A stretch of DNA of 64,000 nucleotides from Mantis religiosa. Taxonomy: Eukaryota; Arthropoda; Insecta; Mantodea; Mantidae. The position numbers were made by a program, and so were the translations under genes. Position 1 is the stretch's first letter. Each line of letters starts with the position of its first letter. Location: NCBI GenBank assembly GCA_030765055.1, contig JAUKNK010000326.1, positions 907,501-971,500 of the forward strand, in the 5' to 3' direction. Below, piece by piece: positions 34,841 to 44,919 of the stretch. Under the pieces are notes generated by a model. That model was not told the DNA's origin. It searched no databases and was given only the letters and a program-made list of their open reading frames with translations.

Positions 34841-36300
34841 ATGGCGGCGGCCGCAGTAACAATTGCAGCAGCACAACCAACAGCTGGCAGCGGACAGATC
34901 CCCCGAGGTGGTCAGCCGGGTGCCTTTCCAGCTCGACAGTTGGAGCACTCCTACAGCGACCCGCCTTCGGGCCCAACATTGGCCAACTTCACAGCAGCCG
35001 TTACTCCAGCCCCGATGGAGCACAGCGCCATGGAGGACGAGGCAGTTACGCGAAATTACGCCCAACTGGAAAAGGAGGTAAAAGACATCCAAAAAGAAAT
35101 ATCTTACGTCCAGGAAATATTGGAAAACATGACCCCAGAGTCCCAGGACTATGGCAAAATAACTAGCGACCTGGCACGCTGCTACCAGGAACACGCAATC
35201 AAAAAGCGGCACCTCGTGCAGCTGGGAGAAGGCTGGCAGGCAGCATCACCCAGAAAGCGACCCCATTACCGCAATAGCGACTCGGATGCCGAGTGCAAGA
35301 AAAACAAAACGCAACATCTGCCCCTGCAGGTCGCTACCAGAAATAGGTTCGGGGTGCTGTCCTCATCCGAGGAGGATGAATACCTGGAACGATCCACTAC
35401 CTTCCCTGCCCTTCCGACCCCAAACCAAAGGCACAGAAGCACCAACGGCCAACACGGCCAAACACTACTGCAGCAAAACCTTCAATAACGACCCCCACTT
35501 CTACACACATCCCCACCCCTACATTGGCCTCAACATCAGCCACAGCCATGGCTACAAACACAAAACAAACCTCACAGAAACCGCCGCGCATCGTCATTCC
35601 TGACGGCAGGCCGGCGACTAAAGCCCTGCAGATACTACGGCGCTCCCTTCCAGCTGGTGCGTACACGCCTCAGAATACGCGCAACTGCCTCAAACTATTC
35701 CTCATCCGGAAAGAAGACGCCATCCCAACTATGACCGAGCTGAAAAACTCCGAAGTGGAGAACTTCAGCTTCACCCCGCGGATTGATCAACTTCTCCGAT
35801 ACTTCCTGAAGCGTCTTTTCGAGGACCTTGAACAGGATCTTATCCGCGAGGTCCTAGAGGTGAAGGGCTACACCGGCGTCCTACTTTGTCAACCGAAATC
35901 ATGCGGCAGGCCTCTACCAAGCTTCCAAGTTACCGTTGGGAGGACCACTCAAAACCAGCAACTTCTGCAAGAAAGAGAGTTATGCCATATACTTGTCACT
36001 GTAGAGGTCCTGAAGACAAATAACAACATTACACAATGTTTCAACTGCCAGCAGCTGGGGCACACATTTATGATGTGTCCTCTGCTTTGGCCTCCACCGC
36101 ATAGCTGATTGCCCAAAGAAGGCAACGCAGGACGTTGTAACCCGCTGTGCGAGCTGTAAGGAGGCGCATCCTGCCAGCTACAGGGGTTGCGAGACGTTCC
36201 GCAACGAACGCCACCACCGCCAACTGGAAGCCATAGCCAGGGCACCCCCAAGTGCACAACCACGTCCACGACCCATTGCCAACCCGGCCCGGGTCTGAGA
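34841..36300 (+). pseudogene. LINE ORF1 with zinc knuckles
   Basis: The ATG at 34841 follows the leader. The N-terminal 216 codons are Ala/Pro-rich, then carry a coiled-coil-like stretch (YAQLEKEVKDIQKEISYVQ) and an acidic Ser-rich part (SSSEEDEY). A frameshift near 35450 leads to the frame ending at 36108, with the LKLFLIRK...YTGVLLCQP region and zinc knuckle CFNCQQLGHTFMMC. A further frameshift near 36083 gives FGLHRIADCPKK and CASCKEAHPASYRGC, the second and third metal-binding motifs. The protein is Gag-like, expected to coat LINE RNA. Two frame breaks inactivate it. Confidence 0.78.
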
Positions 36301-36560
36301 TGGCGTGTCATTTGCAGGCGCCATGAGCTGACAAATCGCACCAGTGCCGCCACCTGCTGGCCAACCCTCAACAGCTCCCCCCTCCCAGGCGCCATCTGGT
36401 GACCTAGGAGGCCTCAAAGAGCTCTTTACTCTGTTTAAAGAGCTCAACTTACAGAAACTTGCTCCGAATTTAGACTTTTATCGCAAGATTTAAGAGCTGC
36501 ACCAGCACTTGGGAGAAACTAGAAGCCCTCATATGGCTTCTGTCGGACATATTCGAGTAA

Positions 36561-37389
36561 ATGGCTCAACTAAGGGGAGGCACATCTCTAAATCGCGGGC
36601 TCCTGTGGAACGCGGACGGCATCTACAGGCAGCAGCATGAACTTTAAAGCTACCTGCAGCGTAACAAAATTGACGTCGCATTCATTTGTGAAACAAAATT
36701 AAAGCAGGAGCACACATTCAAGCTCAGGGGTTATCAAATATTTTGGACTGATTGAATAGGCAGACACGGAGGGGAACAGCTATTTTACTAAAAAACAAAG
36801 TTGCTCATGCTGCTGTTACGCTGCCACCATTGTCCACGTTAGAGTGCACGGCTCTTAAAGCACGATTAAGAAACAAAACGGTGATGCTGGTGGCCCTCTA
36901 TCGGCCTCCAAACTCCCCAGAATGTAGATGCGACCTCGAGCAAATCCTCACTTTGAAGGAGCATGTTATAATGGCAGGTGACTTCAACGCAGGTCACCCC
37001 TGGTGGTATTCACGTCGAGCAAACGCGGCTGGAAATCTCCTAGTAGACGTCATAACAGAAAATGACGATCTCGAGGTGTACTTCCCCCCGTCGAATCCAT
37101 CTTTTGGCACAAATCAGGGCACTTCGACCCTGAAATTTTGGACTTCGTAATTACAAAAAATGCGACATTAACAAACAACGTCTCTGTGTATCACCGCCTA
37201 GACTCCGGCCATCTTCCAGTGCATTTTGATATCAGTGGCGCCATCACGGCTTGTCTGACCGGCCCTCTCAGGCGCGCAGAAACAGACTGGATCAAGTTTA
37301 CCCTTGAAATGCACGGGATGGCTCAGCCTAGGCTGTCATACTACAGCGAGGCGGACATCGACGTTGCCATTGAAAACTACACCGCCTAG
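36561..37389 (+). pseudogene. LINE ORF2 endonuclease domain
   Basis: The ATG at 36561 is followed by LLWNADGIYRQQ and a stop. FICETKLKQEH (catalytic Glu) lies near 36690, RRGTAILLKN near 36765, VALYRPPNSPE near 36895, AGDFNAGHPWW near 36975 and DFVITKN near 37140. The usual SDH near the end reads LDSGHLPV, so the conserved Asp of the Asp-His pair is replaced by Gly. Frameshifts at about 36750 and 37140 and two stops disable it. Confidence 0.8.
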
Positions 37390-37487
37390 CTACACACGGC
37401 CAAAAGAAATTCCAACAGCTATACCACAATCCCACCTAGTTTTTGCACGTACCCTGAGGTGGAGCAGCTCATTGCCAGGAGCGACGC

Positions 37488-39239
37488 TTGACGAGACTTT
37501 GGTGGCTTACCCGCCAGCCTGAGGACAAAGTGCTAGCAAAACGGCTACCCAACGTCATTTGGCAACAAATTAAATTAAACAAAACTGAGCAGTGGGAGAA
37601 AAACATGTTAAATAAAACACATTCGGACAATTCTTTATGGAAATTATTAAAGGCATTTAAATTCTCCTCGAGCGCTAACTCAGGCACTAAGGCGCTACAC
37701 ACTCAGTTCGACCTGCACTTCTCCTCTGAAGAGAAAGCCGAGGTCTTTGCAGATTGTCTGGAAACAAGATTTACAGAAAACCCTGCGACGAACCCCGAGT
37801 TGGAACGGGATGTCCAGACTTGGATACAAAACTGGGTGGCACAGAGGCATGAGCAACACTTGCCCCTGAAAACGACGCAGTAAGTGTACATGCTCATTAG
37901 AAAGCTACCTAAGGGTAAAGCCGAAAGCCCGGACAGGGTGACTAATGGGGAACTCCAACTACTCCCGAGAAAAGCCCTGGTGCACCTTACAAACCTTTTC
38001 AACGCTTGTTTGCAGAAAAACCATTTCCCTGACACTTGAAAACTAGCCAAGGTAATAATGCTCCCTAAGCATTGGAAAAGCACCAGGCAACCTCAAAATT
38101 ACCGCCCCATTAGTCTCCTGTCCACTATTGGTAAATTGCTCGAGAAAATAATTCTATTTCGACTCCATAAACAAATTGCGGCGATTGACATTTCAAATTC
38201 ACAATTTGGCTTTAGAAAAGGACACTGAACAGACCTTCAAATTTGAAGACCAGTCGATGACGTCACCGAGTAATTTAGCAATGGGGCTTTAACGTTGGCG
38301 CTAATTTTGGACGTAGAAGCCGCATTTGATCGGTGCTGGCACAACGGCCTGATTTAGAACCTGCACCGAGATTTTCCCGGCCTCCAAAATTCACTGTCAT
38401 TGCTGCATAATTTAAAAAAAAAAAACAGGCGCTTCTACGTCCAAGTGGGTAACTCCTCCGCAAAGGAGAGAGTGATGTAGGCTGGCGTACTACAAGCGGC
38501 TATTATGTCACCTTTCCTGTACATACTCTTCACCAACGACTTCCCCGTGGACGCTAGATGCAAAGTTGCAATGTATGCTGACGACACTGCATAATACAAC
38601 CATCATAAAAATCTTTGTTATGGACTTTTAGAGTTGCAGCGGTACATTGACCGCTTCCTTTCATGGCTGCATTACTGGAAAATCAAAATTTATGTGAACA
38701 AATGCCAGCTTATTGATTTTACAAAGCGGCGCCCTTTGGCAATGGACCTAACGGTCGATGGTCAAATTTTGTACTGTCGTCAGCAGGTCAAGTACCTCGG
38801 TGTGACGTTGACACGCACGATGAATTGGACCACCCACCTAAGAGATAGCGCCAACAAAGGGTGGCAGCGATTAAAGATGTGTGCCCCCATATTTAGGAGC
38901 AAACAGCTAAAGCTGCGCTCTAAGATCATCCTATATAGATCCTTTATTTTGTCCGTGGTCCTCTACGCCTGCGTGGTCTGGGCCAACGTCTCCAACACCA
39001 CCCTAAAGTATCTCCAAACCCTACAAAACCTATCCCTACGCAAAATCCTGTCTTCTCCTATCCGAAAAACAACTGCCACCATTCACCAAGAAACCCACAT
39101 CCCTTACATCAACGAGGCCATCAACAAACGTGCCTCTTCCATCTGGGCGCGCATCTGTCACCATCAAAATCCCACCATACACAATATAGGGAAAGGCGAA
39201 CCCAAGCACCGAAAACACGCCAGAATCAAAGCATATTGA
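37488..39239 (+). pseudogene. LINE ORF2 reverse transcriptase domain
   Basis: Motifs are in order: YRPISLLSTIGKLLEK (38100), FGFRKGH (38210), LDVEAAFDRCWH (38305, catalytic Asp kept), GVLQAAIMSPFLYILF (38485), MYADDTA (38573, YADD kept) and KYLGVTLTRTMNW (38790). The C-terminal frame (38634-39239) is open for 201 codons and ends with LQTLQNLSLRKIL and a basic tail. Several TAG/TAA/TGA stops and small shifts lie between 37880 and 38600. The thumb sequence is homologous to the fragment at 63894-64000. Confidence 0.83.
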
Positions 39240-39715
39240 AGAAAAACAAAAATAAAAAAACAACAGGCCTGCAAAATTATGCGCGCCCAACCTTTCCTTG
39301 CTCAGGCCACGCTCCCCGGCAGAGGCCGCCATCTTCGGCAGCCCAGGAGTAAGCTACCCGCTACCTCACAGACTAACTGCGAACACTGTAAATATTGTAT
39401 ATAGCCAAATCTGTACAGTTTAGTGCGCGTGATATTGGGACGTACGTGGTATGCCCAGTGGGGGTGTGTGTGTATGTGTGCGTGCACGCAAGATTAGCGC
39501 AGTATAAATATGTAAATATAAAAACAAGAAAAAGAAAGACAGAGACAAATAACGAGATAAAACTAGTTCTCGGCGGCCTCAGAACATGTCGCCATATGGG
39601 TTTTAGAAGAACCCTAAAGACAATTAAAAACCATACCCAGAATTATAAACCCACGCAAATTTAGAGCCTGTAAGCCGGGTCCAATGTTACGGCACCAGAC
39701 AAATAAGTTACAAAT
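39240..39715 (+). repeat. 3' UTR of the second Jockey LINE
   Basis: The region includes a GT-rich block (39461-39490), the ATATGGGTTTTAGAAGAACCC block and a terminal GCCGG...CGGC stem followed by AAATAAAAAG. It is shared in order with 61900-62195. Confidence 0.7.
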
Positions 39716-39777
39716 AAAAAGCCGTAAGCCTTAAGTATTTCCTCATAAGTTCATTTTCCAAAAGATACATTTTTACT

Positions 39778-39791
39778 TATACTTCCATGTG
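39778..39791 (+). repeat. Left target-site duplication of the R1-clade LINE
   Basis: TATACTTCCATGTG is identical to 44906-44919. Confidence 0.92.
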
Positions 39792-39996
39792 TGGGGCGGG
39801 ACCCCAAAATCTAGAGAAGCTATTGTTTGCTAGAGAGAAAACCCCGGCGTAGCGGTGCGCTGTCGGGGTTGAAATATTTTGGGGAGCTCCCACGTTCTCG
39901 ACGTCCGCCCTGAGCAATAGTGTTAAGTGTTATAGCATTATTGGCCGAGAGGAGCAAAAATAAGATAGGGAGAGAGGAAGTCTCTTCTGGATAGAA

Positions 39997-41169
39997 ATGG
40001 ATATTAATCCATTTAAACCTAGGCAATCTCTTCCGAGATCGCCTAGAAGAGATGATAGCCAAGAAGCTATTGAGAAAAATGGAGATAAAGAACGTGAGAA
40101 AGAAAGAGCAGAAGTTGAGAAACAATCAATCACAAAGTTGATAACAGAGATTACCACCGTAATTGCCTCTGATAAGATGTCTGTCTCGACAAAGTCAAAA
40201 ATAAATAACCTGTTAATGGAAGTAGTAAATATACACGATGATCTGAAAATGGAAATTGTTCAGCTTAAATCGGAATTAAGGATTATGAAAGAGCAAAAAG
40301 CAACACCAAGTATGCCTATGATGACATATGCAGATATAGCCAGCAAGAAAATAAGTAATAATACTTTACAAGTACAGAAAGTATTACAAAAACAAAAAAG
40401 TGTAGTGTTCATCACCTCTGAAGGAAAAAATACAAAAGAGGTACAGGATATGGTAACAACATGTATAAACCCAGCAAAAGAGAAGTTAAAAATCAGTAAT
40501 ATTAGAAGAACTGAGAAAAATGTTATATTAGAAATAGAATCTAAAGAGGATATGGAAAAACTAATGAAACATGAAGGTTTGAAGAAAAAGGAACTGAAGG
40601 TAGAAGCCCCGAGAAAAAGAAACCCTCTGTTAATTATGTATGACATATCAGCAAATGAAAAGGAAGAAGATATAAAAAGAAATATATATGATCAGAATTT
40701 TACTGAAAGCATAAGTTGGGAAGAATTTGAACAACAAGTAACAATGAGATTCAAAACTGGCCCAAGAAACAGAAACACAGTACATCATGTTATAGATGCA
40801 ACACCAAAAATGAGAAAAATGCCACTAGAAAGTGGACGATTATATATTGGCTTTCAAGCAGTAAATATCAAAGATTATGTTGTAGTAGCACGCTGTATGA
40901 AATGTCAAAACTATGGACACATAGCCAAATATTGTACTAGAAACATAGTAGTTTGCTCGCACTGTGGTGAGCAAGATCATAATAAGCAAGAATGTACAAA
41001 AAAGGAACAACCAGGCGTATGTGTACCATATTTGGACAGATTAAGATTTATGAAAGCAAGAGATCCTAATAGACAGTTCACTCAGGATACCAGTTGTAAA
41101 GGAGGGAAAGAATGTCCAATATACAAGATGCAATACGAGAGATTAATTTATAGAACCAATTATGAATAG
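39997..41169 (+). CDS. R1-clade LINE ORF1 (Gag-like, intact)
   Basis: This 390-codon open frame starts at ATG 39997, the first ATG after the leader. The N-terminal third is charged with a predicted coiled coil (INNLLMEVVNIHDDLKMEIV), followed by a Lys-rich central domain. C-terminal zinc knuckles are CMKCQNYGHIAKYC (about residue 299) and CSHCGEQDHNKQEC (about 319), with a third Cys-rich motif (CKGGKECPIYKMQYERL) ending near residue 380. This arrangement matches R1-clade ORF1 proteins, which bind element RNA and carry it to the target. There are no stops or shifts. The stop codon overlaps the ORF2 start (ATGAATAG at 41162-41169). Codon use is strongly A-rich, unlike the GC-richer Jockey LINEs beside it. 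Confidence 0.88.
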   Translation: MDINPFKPRQSLPRSPRRDDSQEAIEKNGDKEREKERAEVEKQSITKLITEITTVIASDKMSVSTKSKINNLLMEVVNIHDDLKMEIVQLKSELRIMKEQKATPSMPMMTYADIASKKISNNTLQVQKVLQKQKSVVFITSEGKNTKEVQDMVTTCINPAKEKLKISNIRRTEKNVILEIESKEDMEKLMKHEGLKKKELKVEAPRKRNPLLIMYDISANEKEEDIKRNIYDQNFTESISWEEFEQQVTMRFKTGPRNRNTVHHVIDATPKMRKMPLESGRLYIGFQAVNIKDYVVVARCMKCQNYGHIAKYCTRNIVVCSHCGEQDHNKQECTKKEQPGVCVPYLDRLRFMKARDPNRQFTQDTSCKGGKECPIYKMQYERLIYRTNYE

Positions 41170-44100
41170 CTTCTCAAATAATGATACTGAACATACTGGA
41201 AATAAGAAGAAACATATCTTGAAAATTGGACAAATAAATGCACAACGATAAAAAACTGTCATGCTGGAGTTAAGAAAGTTATCTGAGGAAATGTGTATAG
41301 ATGTCTTATGTATACAGGAACCATATACATTACGAGAAAAACCAGTACACACAGCAGTTACATCCAGAAAGATATGTGATGGAGAGGATCCTAAGGCTTT
41401 ACATATAATAAATAACAAAAACATACAGGTGCTAAAGATAAGCCAATATTGCGATGAACATGTAAACTGTGTTCAAATTCTCTACAAAGGATTAGACATT
41501 ATATTGTGTAATCATTATTTCCAATTTATGGATGAAATTGAAATACATCTAAGAAAAATGCAGAGAATATTAGACACCTACATGAATAAAGCCATAATCT
41601 ATGTAATGGATTCTAATGCTAAATCGCAACTATGGTTTAGTAAAAATCCTGATATAAGGGGACAAAAGCGGGAAGAAGTGATAACCAGTTATCAATTAGA
41701 AGTCGTCAATAAATACAACAATCCTTACACATTCGAAAATAGAATTGATGCGACTGAAAATATTGATATTACATTAGCAAAAGGATTCATCTATAATAAA
41801 GTGAAGAATTGGAAGGTAGGGCAACAACTAACTTCCAGCGATCACAACTTAATATATTTTGACTTGGAAGTAGAAGGAACACCCACCGAATTAGTAAGAA
41901 GAGGTAAAAATAAATACAGATAAAGGAGCAGACTGGCAAAAACTGAGAGAAAATTATAATGCACCTCAGACTTCAGAAAAATGGGATATAAATAAACGTG
42001 CATACGATCTCACTAAGAGTATACAACAAGCCATGGAAAAAGGACTAATAAAGAACAAAGAAAGAATAACAAGCAAGGCAATTTGGAATGATCAATTACA
42101 AAAACTCAGAAGAAAGGTGAGAAAAGCCAGAAGAATATACCAAAAAAGTAAAACAGCAAATGAACGTGAAGAAAATCTACTACGATATCAATAGCTTAAG
42201 GAAAGATATAATTTAAAATTAATAGAAGTACGGAAGTCATCATGGGATAACTTCGTAGAAGAAAATATAAAAGAAAATATATGGGGTGTTCCCTACAGAA
42301 TTGTAATGGAGAAAATCGCGGCACCAGAAATGTTATCCACATTAGAAAAGGATGATGGACAACTAACTACAACATGGTATGAATCTGGGAACTACTTATT
42401 ACATAAATTGCTACCGGATGATAAAACAGAAACTGATACAGAAATTCATAACCAAAAGAGGAGAGAAATGGAGCAAGAATACAACAATAATAGAGTTATA
42501 TATCCCTTTGATATCTCGGAAGTGAAATTGGCCATCCGTGAGTTAAGAACGAAAAAAGCTCCAGGAACTGACGGAATACAAACAGAAGTATTACAGAATC
42601 TTGAAGGACAAATAGTACCATATTTATGTAAATTACTAAATGACTGTCTTGTGGAAGGAAGAATTCCTTATTGTTGGAAGGAAGCAAATGCAGTAATTCT
42701 AAAGAAATCCAAAGATAAAAATCCGTTTCATCCGAAAACTTATCGGCCTATATGATTATTAAACACCTTAGGCAAGATTCAGGAAAAATTGATATATAAA
42801 AGAATAATTGAATTTAGATCATTACTGGGCATGACAGATAAACAATATGGTTTTCGTAAAGGAAGATCTACAGAGGATGCAATTTATGCAGCTATAACAT
42901 ATGTTCAAACAACACCTTCTAAATATATAGTTGGAATATTTTTCGATATAGCGGGCGCATTCGACAATCTTTGGTGGCCTGAACTCTTTAGAATATTAAA
43001 AGAACAGGATTATCCAGCAACTATATATAAAAGTTTATTAGACTATTGCAAAGACAGGAGGGTACATCTATTAGGAGAAAATACTGTGTTAACAAAGAAT
43101 ATAACGAAAGGCTGCCCACAAGGGTCAATCTTAGGACCCCTATTTTGGGACATCATGACTGAGCCATTACTAAATAAGTTAACACAACAACAAGAAGTGG
43201 GTGAAATCATAGCCTATGCAGACGATCTCATGATCCTAATAGATGCCGGAAATAGGAATGAAATTGAACGTAAGGCAAAGATAGTGATAGAAGAACTACA
43301 AAGATGGTGTGATGAAGTCAAATTGGATATTGCACCACACAAATCCGCCTACATGATCCTTAAAGGAAGCCTTCAGAGAGATCCAACCATCAAAATCAAA
43401 GGTATAAACATCAAAAGGGAAAAACATTTCAAATATTTAGGTGTATACTTGGACGAGAAATTAAATTACGATCAACATATAGGAAGGACCACAACCAAAG
43501 CAACAACAGTAATGATGAAATTGGCGACTATGACTAGACATAACTTTCGATTACCACTAGAAGCTACAAAGTTATATCAAACAGCAATATTAAGTGGAAT
43601 ATTAGGATACGCAGCAGGGATCTGGGCCCATAGAGCTAAATTAGGCAAAAACATCAAAATATTAAGAAGATCACAAAGACAAGTAATAGTTAGAAGCATG
43701 GGCCTAGTTAAAACAACCCCAAATATGGCATTGTTGGTAATTCTGGCCATATGGCCAATAGATCTTGTTATAAGAAGACGTGGTGGAAAGTTTTGGTTGA
43801 GGAAAAAACACTACAGTAAAGTGAAGGAGATAATTGGGAAAACATGCTACACAGAGAAAGAGATCAACGATGCCTTGATTTTAGAATAGCAAACCGAGTG
43901 GAACAACATCAAAGAAGGAAGAAGAGCATACGAACTGTTTCCCAGTATACGAGAACGTCTGAAAATGAGCAGCATCAAACCCAGAAAAGAAGGAGTGCAG
44001 TTTATCACTGGACATGGACCTTTTGGTACATACTTCAAGAAGATTGGCAGTAGTGAACATGATTTATGCACCAGATGTAACTCCAGAGCAACACCTGAAC

Positions 44101-44489
44101 ACATACTATTCGAGTGTGAAATATATTCAACTGAACTTCAAACTGGTAGACAGCTCTTAAGTGGCAAGCGGATGTGGGATATTGTCAGACATAGTGAAAG
44201 TTATAGAATACTGGAAGATATGGTGAAGCTGGTATCAGACAAGGTAATGGAAAGTTACAGACAACAGCAGGAGACTCAACAACTACAAAGAGCTCGACAA
44301 CAAATACAAGTCCAGGATGATGTATCACCCAGAAGGTCATCTCGTATTCAACAACAAGGGCAACATCAACAAAGACGACCGCCTGTAGAGGACCAACCAC
44401 TGGACCGCGAGGTCATCATAGAAGAGGAAAGCAACATCAGCCGAAGAAGAGGATACTGGGTCACACTGAGGAACACCGATGAAGCATGA
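41162..44489 (+). pseudogene. R1-clade LINE ORF2: endonuclease, reverse transcriptase, zinc knuckle
   Basis: ORF2 begins at ATG 41162, within the ORF1 stop region. The endonuclease has IGQINAQR, then CIQEPYT (Glu, 41310), then MDSNAKSQLW (near 41605), and SSDHNLIYFDL (41836). The reverse transcriptase has KKAPGTDGIQTE (42555), FGFRKGRSTEDAI-like YGFRKGRSTEDAI (42847), FDIAGAFDNLWW (42943), GCPQGSILGPLFWDI (43111), AYADDLMIL (43213) and KHFKYLGVYLDEKL (43425). The C-terminus has GHGPFGTYF and a CTRCNSRATPEHILFEC knuckle (44068). Faults are few: stops at 41249, 42192, 42753 and 43887, and one frameshift in an A-rich tract near 41900. All catalytic residues I can see are kept, so this copy decayed recently. 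Confidence 0.9.
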
Positions 44490-44905
44490 ACTCCAGAACA
44501 GCTGAGAGGGAACTTATAATAACATTAAATCCCCAAATTATATTATATTAGTTCACACAAAATAAGATAGGGATAAACAGGAACACAATCATAAGTTACA
44601 GATGGTTAGAGTAGACGTCAGTGGTCAATAATTAAGTTTTGATCTTTGTTTATAACATATTAGTATTTTAAGAAAAGAATTGTATTTATATAAAGTTAGG
44701 ACCACTGACATATAACATAGGGATAATAGGTTGTTGAATTACGACAACTTAGGTTATAGATTGTATTAGCCTTAGGTATATTTGCAAAATCTAAACTTTG
44801 TAAAAACAATTGTATAAATTATTATAAATAAAGTTATAGACCTGCAAATATGTTCTGGTATAGACTCTAGATGCCAGAACATAGAAATGCAGATGTTATT
44901 TTTTT
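44490..44905 (+). repeat. 3' UTR of the R1-clade LINE
   Basis: AT-rich and about 415 bp long. A short inverted pair, GTTCTGGTATAGAC and GTCTAGATGCC..AGAAC-like, lies near 44850-44880. It ends in a T run before the duplication, and no poly-A tail is present. Confidence 0.7.
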
Positions 44906-44919
44906 TATACTTCCATGTG
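44906..44919 (+). repeat. Right target-site duplication of the R1-clade LINE
   Basis: TATACTTCCATGTG is a perfect match to 39778-39791. Confidence 0.92.

Larger units (their letters stand above)
34599..39715 (+). mobile_element. Second Jockey-type LINE, near full length, inactive
   Basis: A 5.1-kb element with a repeated 5' leader, ORF1, ORF2 endonuclease and reverse transcriptase, and a long 3' UTR. Its 3' terminal region (CCTGTAAGCCGGG...CGGCACCAG) recurs at 62140-62175 as a truncated copy. It belongs to a different family from the 27-kb LINE: the ORF1 proteins share architecture but not close sequence. Confidence 0.85.
39792..44905 (+). mobile_element. R1-clade LINE, full length, with perfect target-site duplication
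   Basis: A 5.1-kb element lies between 14-bp direct repeats. It has a GC-rich 5' leader of about 205 bp, then A-rich ORF1 and ORF2, and a 3' UTR without poly-A that ends in a T run. R1-clade signatures in ORF2 are FDIAGAFDNLWW and GCPQGSILGPLFW. It is the best-preserved element in the window. The insertion site is ordinary AT-rich DNA, not 28S rDNA. Confidence 0.92.

Noticed and set aside
34655..35212. 185-codon minus-strand frame
   Set aside because: It lies antisense to LINE ORF1 and its leader, has no recognisable domain, and its Cys/Leu-rich content follows from the sense codons.
39778..44919. Evidence for 28S rDNA from the R1-type LINE
   Set aside because: Both flanks are AT-rich and contain no rRNA sequence, so clade membership does not imply rDNA here.
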